From: Clostridiales bacterium
GTDB lineage: Bacteria; Bacillota; Clostridia; Oscillospirales; Oscillospiraceae
Length of the DNA: 12,506 bases
Reading direction: 5' to 3'
NCBI GenBank assembly: GCA_019421525.1
Contig: JAHZFC010000008.1
Span: 12,788-25,293 of the forward strand
Shown here: positions 1-5,839 of the stretch, one piece after another
Numbering within the stretch: the stretch's first letter is position 1
Layout: every line of letters begins with the position of its first letter
Position numbers and translations under genes: made by a program
The notes under the pieces: model-generated
What the model was told of the DNA's origin: nothing
Databases searched by the model: none
Seen by the model: only the letters and a program-made list of their open reading frames with translations

Positions 1-27
1 GTCGTAAAAGCCTGACAGATCATCCCT

Positions 28-60
28 ACGCCCCCGGCGCATCCCTTGCGCCGGGGGCGT
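28..60. repeat. Hairpin, left bracket of copy 1
   Basis: A perfect 13-bp GC stem (28-40 with 48-60) closes loop ATCCCTT at 41-47. The same stem and loop recur at 259-289. No T-run follows on either strand, so I do not call it an intrinsic terminator. It directly precedes TCAGC, as the 21-bp hairpin at 11083-11126 does in copy 2. Confidence 0.8.
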
Positions 61-120
61 TCAGCTTGTCGAAAGCCTCGCAGAGTTCGCGGCCCGTGGG
101 CCGCGAAAAAATTCGAATCC

Positions 121-153
121 GTTTTTTGCCGCGACATGTGCGTGGCAAAAAAC
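121..153 (+). repeat. Conserved-core hairpin of copy 1
   Basis: Arms GTTTTTTGCCGCG (121-133) and CGTGGCAAAAAAC (141-153) pair over 13 positions, with one G-U, around loop ACATGTG. The inner 19 nt are identical to the reverse complement of 11007-11025 in copy 2. The outer arms differ: TTTTTT/AAAAAA here, and ATGTTCC/GGAACAT in copy 2. Both sets pair fully, so structure is kept while sequence changes. Confidence 0.8.
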
Positions 154-256
154 ACTTCACGGCCCGCAAACGTGCGAGCTGCGCCCTTTGCGGCGAGTGC
201 GCTGCCGCGGGCCGCAACCTACCCGGCGGGAAAGGCGCAGCCTTTTTCGGCGGATC

Positions 257-291
257 ACCGCCCCCGGCGCATCCCTTGCGCCGGGGGCGGT
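257..291. repeat. Hairpin, right bracket of copy 1
   Basis: A 14-bp stem (257-270 with 278-291) carries the same ATCCCTT loop as the hairpin at 28-60. It is followed by TTTCG, so it could act weakly as a terminator for transcripts entering from the left. It lies just upstream of the M42 peptidase promoter. Confidence 0.7.
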
Positions 292-295
292 TTCG

Positions 296-304
296 TGGTA
301 AGAT
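296..304 (+). promoter_or_regulatory. Possible extended -10 promoter for the M42 peptidase gene
   Basis: TGGTAAGAT reads as an extended -10 (TG-N-TAAGAT). The expected -35 position falls inside the hairpin at 257-291 and has no consensus match. The start site would be near 311, leaving about 30 nt of leader before the ATG at 342. Confidence 0.3.
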
Positions 305-341
305 AGCTCCAGAATTTGATGAGCAAAGGAGCGTTTTTCTC

Positions 342-1379
342 ATGAGCCCTGACATGGAATATATCGTGGAGCAGGCCCGCGCCGTGCTGGCCATCGACAG
401 CCCCTCCAGCTACACCAAAAATGCCGCCAGCTATGTGCTGGACGAGTACCGCCGCCTGGGCTTCCAGCCCCAGCTCACCGGCAAGGGGGGCGTGCTGGTC
501 TGCCTTGACCCGGAGGCGCCGGCGGAGGACGGCGTGCTGCTCATGGCCCACCTGGACACCCTGGGGGGCATGGTGGCGGAGATCTGCGGAAACGGCCGCC
601 TGCGGCTGACCAACCTGGGGGGCATGGACCCCAACAACGCCGAGGCGGAGAACGTCCGGGTCATGACCCGGGAGGGCAAGGTGTGGTCCGGCACCTGCCA
701 GCTGAAAAACGCCTCCGTCCACGTCAACGGGGACTACTCGACCACCAAGCGCAGCTGGGACACGGTGGAGGTGGTGCTGGACGAGGAGGTGTACACCAAG
801 GCGGAGGTGGAGGCCCTGGGCATCCTCCCCGGGGACATCGTGTGCTTTGACCCCCGCACCACCGTCACACAGTCGGGGTATATCAAAAGCCGCTTTCTGG
901 ACGACAAGCTGTCCGTGGCCATCCTGCTGGGCCAGGCCAAGCGGGTGGCGGAGGGCAAGGCTCGGCTCAAGCGCCGGGTGTGGCACCACATCACCGTCTT
1001 TGAGGAGGTGGGCCACGGCGGGGCGTCCTCGGTGCCCGATGGGGTGACCGAGGCCATCAGCGTGGACATGGGCTGCGTGGGGGACGGCCTGGGCTGCAAG
1101 GAGACCCAGGTGTCCATCTGCGCCAAGGACTCCGGCGGGCCCTATCACTACGACGTGGTGTCCGGCCTCATCGCCGCCGCCCGGCGGGCCGGGGCGGACT
1201 TCGCCGTGGACGTGTACCCCCACTACGGCTCCGACGTGGAGGCCACTCTGTCCGCCGGGCACGACCTGCGCCACGGCCTCATCGGGCCGGGGGTGTACGC
1301 CTCTCACGGCTACGAGCGCAGTCACGTGAAGGGGGCGGAGAACACCCTGAAGCTGCTGGAGGCCTACTTGAGCGAGTAA
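342..1379 (+). CDS. M42 family metallopeptidase (glutamyl aminopeptidase/FrvX type)
   Basis: A 345-residue cytosolic di-metal aminopeptidase. Family members form large tetrahedral complexes and trim N-terminal residues from peptides. The family metal and catalytic sites are visible in order: AHLDTLGGMV (H70, D72), FLDDKLSVA (D187, where many relatives have DDR instead of DDK), FEEVGHGGASS (E221/E222), ISVDMG (D242) and ASHGYERSH (H322). Length is typical of the family. The start at 342 has AAGGAG 10 nt upstream. An in-frame ATG at 354 is possible but too far from that site. The frame is open back to 66, but that stretch lies in the repeat and looks non-coding. The gene stands alone, between copy 1 of the repeat and a strong terminator. 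Which peptides it cleaves cannot be told from sequence. Confidence 0.93.
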   Translation: MSPDMEYIVEQARAVLAIDSPSSYTKNAASYVLDEYRRLGFQPQLTGKGGVLVCLDPEAPAEDGVLLMAHLDTLGGMVAEICGNGRLRLTNLGGMDPNNAEAENVRVMTREGKVWSGTCQLKNASVHVNGDYSTTKRSWDTVEVVLDEEVYTKAEVEALGILPGDIVCFDPRTTVTQSGYIKSRFLDDKLSVAILLGQAKRVAEGKARLKRRVWHHITVFEEVGHGGASSVPDGVTEAISVDMGCVGDGLGCKETQVSICAKDSGGPYHYDVVSGLIAAARRAGADFAVDVYPHYGSDVEATLSAGHDLRHGLIGPGVYASHGYERSHVKGAENTLKLLEAYLSE

Positions 1380-1385
1380 CACGGA

Positions 1386-1422
1386 AGGGCCCCGGATGGA
1401 AAACCATCCGGGGCCCTGTTTT
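1386..1422 (+). terminator. Intrinsic terminator after the M42 peptidase gene
   Basis: A perfect 14-bp stem (1386-1399 with 1404-1417) and an AAAA loop are followed by GTTTT, 6 nt after the stop codon. Confidence 0.92.
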
Positions 1423-1458
1423 GTTACCATTTTGTCAGCATTTGTCACCGGACTGTTG

Positions 1459-1487
1459 TTGAGCGGGCTGTTTTCTGGCAGTATAAT
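1459..1487 (+). promoter_or_regulatory. Sigma-A promoter of the VanW-like gene
   Basis: TTGAGC (1459-1464) and a perfect TATAAT (1482-1487) are separated by 17 bp. Transcription should start near 1494, directly at the ribosome binding site, giving a leader of about 16 nt. Confidence 0.75.
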
Positions 1488-1509
1488 GGGGGAAAAGGAG
1501 GGAGCCGCC

Positions 1510-2322
1510 ATGGCCCGCAAGCTGTTCTGCCAGATCTGCCCGCTGACCTACCGCATCTCCACCTGGAAGGGGCGGGCGGTGCGCCGGGTGAGGGACGTCC
1601 TCTCCGGCCAGCGGTTCGCCCGGACGCGGCAGGAGAAGCCCCTGCCGGTGCTCATCTACAAGCACAGCTCCCTCATCCGCCGGCGGCTGGGCAATGTGGA
1701 TATGCGCCTCCAGGAGAACAAAGCGGCTAACCTGTCCTTGGCCGCGCCAAGGGTCAACGCAGTGCTCATCCGGCCGGGGGAGACCTTCTCCTTCTGGCGT
1801 CTGGTGGGCAACGCCACCGCCCGCCGGGGGTTCCGGGAGGGGCTGACCATCTCCGACGGGGAACCCAGGAGCGGGATAGGGGGCGGCATGTGCCAGATGA
1901 CCAACCTCATCCACTGGATGGTGCTCCACACCCCGCTGACCATCGTGGAGCACCACCACCACGACGGCCTGGACCTGTTCCCTGACTACGGCCGCCAGCT
2001 CCCCTTCGGCACCGGCACCTCCATCTGCTACAACTACCTGGACTACCGCTTCCGCAACGACACCCAGGCCACCTATCAGCTCCGGGTGTGGGTGGACGGG
2101 GAGTACCTCCGGGGAGAGCTGCGCTCCGACCGGCCCCAGGAGCTCTGCTACCACATCCACGGGGAGGGGGACGGCTTCGTCCGGGAGGACGGGGTGGTCT
2201 ACCGGGTGGGCCAGGTGTGGCGGGAGGCGGTGGACCCCCGCACCGGGGTGCGGGTGGAGCGCGCCCTGCTGCGGGAGAACCACGCCCGGGTCATGTACGA
2301 TACCGCCGGGCTGGGGGTATGA
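1510..2322 (+). CDS. VanW family protein
   Basis: A 270-residue protein dominated by a VanW domain (about residues 48-210), with the hallmarks RPGETFSFW (88-96), GIGGGMCQMTN (122-132) and a histidine run, EHHHHDG, near 147-153. A C-terminal segment (about 211-270) resembles the tail of the VanW of VanB-type vancomycin resistance clusters, which is of similar length. VanW-domain biochemistry is unsettled; a cell-wall link is inferred from the family. No vanHBX or vanRS genes lie nearby, so this is a stand-alone homologue and no evidence of glycopeptide resistance. I see no signal peptide or clear membrane segment. The start at 1510 has AAGGAGGG 8 nt upstream. The upstream in-frame ATG at 1396 lies in the previous terminator and before this gene's promoter, so it is rejected. 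Confidence 0.88.
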   Translation: MARKLFCQICPLTYRISTWKGRAVRRVRDVLSGQRFARTRQEKPLPVLIYKHSSLIRRRLGNVDMRLQENKAANLSLAAPRVNAVLIRPGETFSFWRLVGNATARRGFREGLTISDGEPRSGIGGGMCQMTNLIHWMVLHTPLTIVEHHHHDGLDLFPDYGRQLPFGTGTSICYNYLDYRFRNDTQATYQLRVWVDGEYLRGELRSDRPQELCYHIHGEGDGFVREDGVVYRVGQVWREAVDPRTGVRVERALLRENHARVMYDTAGLGV

Positions 2323-2366
2323 GACGCTGTTTTCCTCCTGCGGATATCATAGGCCCCAGCCTGTCC

Positions 2367-2407
2367 AGGGCGCGGGGAGCCGCATCAGCGGCTCCCCGCG
2401 CCCTTTT
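2367..2407 (+). terminator. Intrinsic terminator after the VanW-like gene
   Basis: A perfect 17-bp GC-rich stem (2367-2383 with 2388-2404), loop ATCA, followed by TTT. It lies about 45 nt after the stop codon. Confidence 0.9.
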
Positions 2408-2492
2408 ATGTGCAAGAAACTGGAGAAAAAGTTATGTAAATCATAGGGGGGAAATAAAAATAAGTTATTTCTATGCAAAAATAAGATATTTT

Positions 2493-2520
2493 GTGAACAA
2501 ATATGAATGATTTTGTTAAC
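2493..2520. promoter_or_regulatory. AT-rich interrupted palindrome upstream of CIRCE
   Basis: GTGAACAAA (2493-2501) and TTTGTTAAC (2512-2520) are inverted repeats with one mismatch across a 10-nt spacer. They end one base before the CIRCE element. The surrounding 2408-2520 is strikingly AT-rich against its GC-rich neighbours. It may be a second operator or an UP-like promoter region; the binding protein is unknown. Confidence 0.35.
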
Positions 2521-2521
2521 T

Positions 2522-2548
2522 TTAGCACTCTCGACTTGACAGTGCTAA
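2522..2548 (+). promoter_or_regulatory. CIRCE operator (HrcA binding site)
   Basis: TTAGCACTC-N9-CAGTGCTAA matches the consensus TTAGCACTC-N9-GAGTGCTAA at 17 of 18 positions. The single difference is the first base of the right arm. It overlaps the -35 box of the hsp20 promoter, the expected position for repression by HrcA. Confidence 0.92.
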
Positions 2549-2563
2549 TTTTTGTGGTATCAT
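2536..2563 (+). promoter_or_regulatory. Sigma-A promoter of hsp20
   Basis: Perfect TTGACA (2536-2541), a 16-bp spacer and TATCAT (2558-2563). The -35 box sits inside CIRCE, so HrcA binding should block RNA polymerase. The predicted start is near 2570. Confidence 0.85.
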
Positions 2564-2569
2564 ATGATC

Positions 2570-2611
2570 GTACCGAAGGGGAGGACCTGAGAGGGCCTCC
2601 CGGAGAGGTAC
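2570..2611 (+). promoter_or_regulatory. 5' leader hairpin of the hsp20 mRNA
   Basis: GTACC (2570-2574) pairs with GGTAC (2607-2611), and GGGAGG (2579-2584) pairs with CCTCCC (2596-2601), placing a stable stem-loop at the predicted 5' end. CCTCC could alternatively pair with the GGAGG ribosome binding site at 2647-2651. It may be a stability element or a temperature-sensitive switch. The pairing is seen; the function is inference. Confidence 0.4.
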
Positions 2612-2659
2612 AGATGAAACCGTTAAAAATATATTGTATATAAATTGGAGGTATGACTT

Positions 2660-3100
2660 ATGTTGCCCAGCATTTGGAGTGAAAACCTGTTTGATGATTT
2701 CTTTGGTGATTCCTTTGAGCGCCGTTTCTTTGGAGACCGCAGCCCGCTGTACGGCAAGCACGGCAAGAACCTGATGAAGACCGATGTGAAGGAGCTGGAC
2801 CAGAGCTATGAGATGGACATCGACCTGCCTGGCTTCAAGAAGGACGAGGTCAATGTGGAGCTGGAGAACGGCTACCTGACCATCAGCGCCGCCAAGGGCC
2901 TGGACCGGGACCAGAAGGACAGCGAGGGCCGCTACATCCGCCAGGAGCGGTACAGCGGCCAGTGCTCCCGGAGCTTCTATGTGGGCGATATCCGCCCCGA
3001 GGACGTCACCGCCTCCTTCGAGGACGGCATCCTGCGCCTGACCTTCCCCAAGGCCGGCCAGCCCAAGCTGCCTGAGCAGAAGCGCATCGCCATCCAGTAA
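2660..3100 (+). CDS. hsp20: Hsp20/alpha-crystallin family small heat-shock protein
   Basis: A 146-residue ATP-independent holdase of the cytosol that binds unfolding proteins. The N-terminal arm (1-37) is rich in Phe, Asp and Arg. The alpha-crystallin domain spans about 38-132, with YEMDIDLPGFKKDEV (50-64) and the signature GILRLTFPK (123-131). The C-terminal I-x-I motif for oligomer assembly is present as IAI (143-145), two residues before the end. The start has GGAGG 8 nt upstream. The gene is monocistronic: its own CIRCE-controlled promoter lies upstream and a terminator downstream. CIRCE control of an Hsp20 rather than groESL or dnaK puts it in the HrcA class of heat-shock genes. Confidence 0.96.
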   Translation: MLPSIWSENLFDDFFGDSFERRFFGDRSPLYGKHGKNLMKTDVKELDQSYEMDIDLPGFKKDEVNVELENGYLTISAAKGLDRDQKDSEGRYIRQERYSGQCSRSFYVGDIRPEDVTASFEDGILRLTFPKAGQPKLPEQKRIAIQ

Positions 3101-3122
3101 TGGCACGCGGGTGACAGAATAA

Positions 3123-3160
3123 GGCCCCCGCCGGAGGAGTCCTCCGGCGGGGGCCGTTTC
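3123..3160 (+). terminator. Intrinsic terminator after hsp20
   Basis: A perfect 15-bp GC stem (3123-3137 with 3141-3155), 3-nt loop, then GTTTC. The T-run is short, and a second terminator-like hairpin follows at 3190. Confidence 0.8.
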
Positions 3161-3189
3161 ATGGTACAAGAGCATAGTCGGACAAGAGG

Positions 3190-3220
3190 ACCTGCGCCCC
3201 TGTGAGGAGCGCAGGTTTTT
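3190..3220 (+). terminator. Second terminator-like hairpin between hsp20 and fakA
   Basis: ACCTGCGC (3190-3197) pairs with GCGCAGGT (3209-3216), followed by TTTT, so it is oriented for plus-strand transcripts and may back up the hsp20 terminator. Confidence 0.55.
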
Positions 3221-3298
3221 GGTTCCAAACAGACGGCAGGGATCTTCTCATATCCATCATCTTCCTTTCCATGCTGACTGCCGTTTGTTGGGACCAAG
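3221..3298. repeat. Long imperfect inverted repeat downstream of fakA
   Basis: GGTTCCAAACAGACGGCAG (3221-3239) pairs imperfectly with CTGCCGTTTGTTGGGACC, ending near 3298, around a pyrimidine-rich 40-nt loop. It lies just after the fakA stop on the minus strand. No T-run follows in that direction, so it may act as a 3' stability hairpin rather than a terminator. I see no gene in 3161-3309. Confidence 0.45.
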
Positions 3299-3309
3299 GG
3301 CAGGTCCGC

Positions 3310-5007
3310 TCACTCCGCGGAGATCATATAGTAATACACCGGCTGTCCGCCGGACAGCAGAGTGATCTCTGCGTCGGGACAGCAGCGCTGGAAGATGCCC
3401 AGGGTGTGCTCCGCCTGCTCTTCGGACACGTCCTGCCCGTAGTACAGGTTGATGAACTCGGCCTGCTGCTGGGGCTCGGCCATGGCCAGCTTTTCCAGCA
3501 GGGCGTCCAGGTCCTGGTCGGTACCGAACAGCTGCCCCTCTGTGAGAGCCATATAATCTCCGGCATGGATCTCAAAGCCGTCAAAGTCGGAGTCCCGGGC
3601 GGCGTAGGTCACCTCGCTGGTGCGCACGCGCTCGATGGCCTCGGTCATGGCGGCGGTGTTATCTTCCTGGCTGGCCTCGGGGTCCAGCACCAGCAGGGCG
3701 GACACCCCCTGGGGCACCGTCTTGGTGGGCAGCACCACCACCTGCTTATCCACCGCCAGCTTGACGCACTGCTGGGCGGCCATGACGATGTTCTTGTTGT
3801 TGGGCAGGACGTAGACGATCTCGGCGGGGGTGTGGTCGATCTCCCGGAGGATGTCCTCGGTGGCGGGGTTCATGGTCTGCCCGCCGGAGATGATGCCGTC
3901 CACCCCCAGGTCCCGGAACACAGAGGCCATGCCGGCCCCGGCGCACACGGCAACCACGCCGAACTTCTTCTCCGCCGGGGCGAACCAGCGCTCCTCCTCC
4001 TTGGGCTCGGCCTGCTTTTCCAAAGCGGCCTCCACCATGTCCAGGTCGTCGGTGCTCTGGGGGGCGCGGCCGGCGGCCATATCCTCGTACTGGGTGCGCA
4101 TGTTCTCGATCTTGGCCAGCTCCAGGGTGCCGTACTTCTGCCCCTCGGTGAGGGCAGCGCCGGGGATATCGGTGTGGACGTGGACCTTGAAGGACTCGTC
4201 ATCCTCGCCGATGACCAGGCTGTCGCCGATGCTGTTGAGGTAGGCCCGGAAGGGGTCCAGGTCCACGTTGGGGTCGTTCTTGCGCACGATGAACACCGTG
4301 TCAAAGGTGAAGGTGATCTCCTCGTCGCTCAGGTGGGCGAAGTCCGCCTTCTCCTTCACCGGCTCGGCCTGGGCCTCCCCGGCGGGCAGGGGCACGCCCC
4401 GCATCTCGTCCAGCATGCCCTGGAGGATGATGAGGAAGCCCTTGCCGCCGGCGTCCACCACCCCGGCCTTCTGCAGCACCGGGTTCTGGTTGATGGTGTC
4501 CGCCAGGGCCACCTCGCCCACGGCGATGGCCTTTTCCAGCACGGTCTCGGCGCAGTTGTGCTCCGCCGCGGCCTCGGTGGCGGCGGCAGCAGCCAGGCGG
4601 GAGACGGTGAGGATGGTGCCCTCGGTGGGCTTCATGACCGCCTTGTAGGCGGCCCGCACCCCCTCGTTGAGGGCGGCGGCAAAGGCGGCGCCGTCAGCGG
4701 TGTCCATCTCCTTCAGGCTCTTGGCCACCCCCCGGAACAGCAGGGACAGGATGACCCCCGAGTTGCCCCGGGCGCCCCGCAGCAGGGCGGAGGCGTTGGT
4801 AGAGGCGGCCTGACCGATGGAGCTGGATGGCTTCTTCTTGGCCTCGGCGGCGGCGGTGCCGATGGTGAGGGACATATTGGTGCCGGTGTCGCCGTCGGGG
4901 ACGGGGAACACGTTGAGTTCGTTGATGCTCTGCTTCTGGGCGTTGATGGCAGCGGAGGCATGGACGATCATGCGCTGGAACAACGCTCCGTCGATACAGT
5001 CGATCAT
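3310..5007 (-). CDS. fakA: Fatty acid kinase catalytic subunit FakA (DhaL/DegV-like)
   Basis: 565 residues. FakA phosphorylates fatty acids held by a FakB/DegV carrier so that they can enter phospholipid synthesis. The N-terminal DhaL kinase domain (about 1-200) contains NVFPVPDGDTGTNM with metal-binding D38 and D40. The middle domain (about 225-310) has KVHVHTD (H276, H278). The C-terminal EDD-like domain contains SGGQTMNPATED (374-385), LPNNKNI (401-407) and PTKTVPQG (427-434). In characterised FakA a Cys of the motif YCTEF joins the two His as a zinc ligand; here the aligned stretch is FDTVF, with D236 in that place. The start has AAAGGA about 11 nt upstream. It follows yloU by 34 nt as in many Firmicutes, implying one operon. 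No fakB is in the window. Confidence 0.93.
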   Translation of the reverse strand: MIDCIDGALFQRMIVHASAAINAQKQSINELNVFPVPDGDTGTNMSLTIGTAAAEAKKKPSSSIGQAASTNASALLRGARGNSGVILSLLFRGVAKSLKEMDTADGAAFAAALNEGVRAAYKAVMKPTEGTILTVSRLAAAAATEAAAEHNCAETVLEKAIAVGEVALADTINQNPVLQKAGVVDAGGKGFLIILQGMLDEMRGVPLPAGEAQAEPVKEKADFAHLSDEEITFTFDTVFIVRKNDPNVDLDPFRAYLNSIGDSLVIGEDDESFKVHVHTDIPGAALTEGQKYGTLELAKIENMRTQYEDMAAGRAPQSTDDLDMVEAALEKQAEPKEEERWFAPAEKKFGVVAVCAGAGMASVFRDLGVDGIISGGQTMNPATEDILREIDHTPAEIVYVLPNNKNIVMAAQQCVKLAVDKQVVVLPTKTVPQGVSALLVLDPEASQEDNTAAMTEAIERVRTSEVTYAARDSDFDGFEIHAGDYMALTEGQLFGTDQDLDALLEKLAMAEPQQQAEFINLYYGQDVSEEQAEHTLGIFQRCCPDAEITLLSGGQPVYYYMISAE

Positions 5008-5041
5008 AGCTCGTTAATTCCTTTCTCTCGACCGGGAAGGA

Positions 5042-5392
5042 TCACCCGATCACCATAGAATCGATGCAGACGTTGACGCTGCGCACTTCCACCCCGGTCA
5101 GGCGGGTGACGTCGTATTTGACCCGGTTCATGATGGAGCGGCTGATCTCGGTCAGGTTCACGCCGTTGTCCACGATGATGTGCAGCTCGATGGTGACGGC
5201 GCCGTCCTCGTGGTTGATGACCTTCACGCCCTTGGACATGGACTCCCGGCGGAGCAGGTGGACCAGACCGTCGGTCTTGGAGCGCACGGCCATCCCCTTG
5301 ACGCCGTAGCAGCTGGTGGCCACAGCGCCGGTGATATTGGTAAAGACCTCGCTTCCGATGCGGATCTGGCCCTTGTCGGTTTGTATCTTCAT
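5042..5392 (-). CDS. yloU: Asp23/Gls24 family envelope-associated protein (YloU-like)
   Basis: 116 residues of the Asp23/Gls24/YloU family, small proteins implicated in envelope homeostasis and commonly encoded just before fakA. Family features are the start TDKGQIRIGSEVFTNITG, the central YGVKGMAVRS, and VTIELHIIVDNGVNL (about 71-85). The start at 5392 has AAAGGAAGG upstream. The frame is open to an ATG at 5443, but that extension has no ribosome binding site and lies in the leader. It should be co-transcribed with fakA from the promoter at 5454-5482. The family role is not settled biochemically. Confidence 0.9.
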   Translation of the reverse strand: MKIQTDKGQIRIGSEVFTNITGAVATSCYGVKGMAVRSKTDGLVHLLRRESMSKGVKVINHEDGAVTIELHIIVDNGVNLTEISRSIMNRVKYDVTRLTGVEVRSVNVCIDSMVIG

Positions 5393-5453
5393 GGGACCCT
5401 TCCTTTCTTGAGGGAATAGCAAGAGGATCGCTTGAGTCTTCATTCGTTTCTAT

Positions 5454-5482
5454 ATTGTATTCTATTTCCAGGAAAAATACAA
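5454..5482 (-). promoter_or_regulatory. Promoter of yloU-fakA
   Basis: On the minus strand TTGTAT (5477-5482) and TACAAT (5454-5459) are 17 bp apart. The -10 is strong and the -35 weak. The first 12 bases, TTGTATTTTTCC, also occur at the -35 of the divergent promoter at 5543. Confidence 0.6.
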
Positions 5483-5542
5483 GAGCGGTTTTCCCATTTT
5501 GTACGCAATGTAAAGACGATATCATTTTTTTGCGATTGGGGA

Positions 5543-5571
5543 TTGTATTTTTCCCCCAGTTCGTGTAAACT
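5543..5571 (+). promoter_or_regulatory. Promoter of the 63-residue microprotein gene
   Basis: TTGTAT (5543-5548), a 17-bp spacer and TAAACT (5566-5571). It is divergent from the yloU promoter and starts with the same 12-mer. The start site would be near 5578. Confidence 0.55.
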
Positions 5572-5603
5572 AGAAGTACCATCTTCAGGAGGAGGGACTT
5601 CGC

Positions 5604-5795
5604 ATGAAAGTCGCCCGTTTTGTATTAAAGTGCGTGGCGCTGGGGCTGACGGTGGCCACTGCGGCCTGCCTGCTCATCGCATATTGGGACAAGCTCATGG
5701 ACTTTTTCTATAACCTTGCCGACAAGGTAGAGGAAAAGAAGTCCGCCTGCTTCTGCGACGACGAGTTCGAGGACTACGCCGACTGCGACCTGTAA
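5604..5795 (+). CDS. Small membrane protein with acidic, Cys-containing tail (unknown function)
   Basis: 63 residues. One hydrophobic segment (about 7-27) follows a basic start (MKVARFVLK), then an amphipathic stretch and a very acidic tail with three Cys (FCDDEFEDYADCDL; C49, C51, C61). The N-terminal charge allows either a signal anchor with the tail outside or a signal peptide; no lipobox is evident. AGGAGGAGGG lies 7 nt before the ATG, a very strong ribosome binding site. The gene has its own promoter and terminator, so I consider it real despite its size. The family is not recognised. The clustered Asp/Glu and Cys could bind metal, which is inference only. Confidence 0.8.
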   Translation: MKVARFVLKCVALGLTVATAACLLIAYWDKLMDFFYNLADKVEEKKSACFCDDEFEDYADCDL

Positions 5796-5805
5796 ACAAA
5801 TCATA

Positions 5806-5839
5806 AAGATCCCCCGGCCAGAGAGCCGGGGGATCTTTT
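5806..5839. terminator. Bidirectional terminator
   Basis: A perfect 13-bp stem (5806-5818 with 5825-5837) ends in CTTTTC on the plus strand, terminating the 63-residue gene. On the minus strand it continues CTTTATGATTT directly after the 48-residue gene, so it probably serves both convergent transcripts. Confidence 0.85.

Larger units (their letters stand above)
1..291 (+). repeat. Structured intergenic repeat element, copy 1
   Basis: This gene-free stretch is a chain of hairpins that matches the reverse complement of 10799-11160 block by block. The order is: hairpin 28-60; TTCAGC at 59-64; CTCGCAGAGTT at 77-87; hairpin 86-107; AAAATTCGAATC around 108-119; hairpin 121-153 with core GCCGCGACATGTGCGTGGC at 128-146; ACTTCaCGGCCC at 154-165; CGTGCG at 171-176; CTACCCGG near 219-226; and a closing hairpin at 257-291. 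The hairpins at 28-60 and 257-291 share an identical 31-nt segment (29-59 and 259-289). The first bases (GTCGTAAAAG) resemble the terminal inverted repeat of copy 2, so the element may start just outside the window. No convincing protein is encoded. A structured RNA, a MITE-like element or a palindromic DNA repeat are all possible. Confidence 0.7.

Noticed and set aside
255..1520. Minus-strand 421-codon open frame across the M42 peptidase gene
   Set aside because: It is antisense to a clear metallopeptidase and is made of His/Gly/Val-rich low-complexity sequence with no motif.
1510..2322. Glycopeptide resistance locus
   Set aside because: Only a VanW-domain protein is present. There are no vanH, ligase, vanX, vanY, vanR or vanS genes, and VanW homologues are common in Clostridia without resistance.
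3170..3270. A 33-codon minus-strand ORF preceded by a GGAAAGGAAG purine run
   Set aside because: It overlaps the hairpin region between hsp20 and fakA, has no recognisable features and no promoter, and could arise by chance.
3202..5058. Plus-strand 618-codon open frame across fakA
   Set aside because: It is the antisense of fakA, which has a full set of FakA motifs. The translation is low-complexity Gly/His/Leu/Val-rich, typical of the complement of GC-rich coding DNA.
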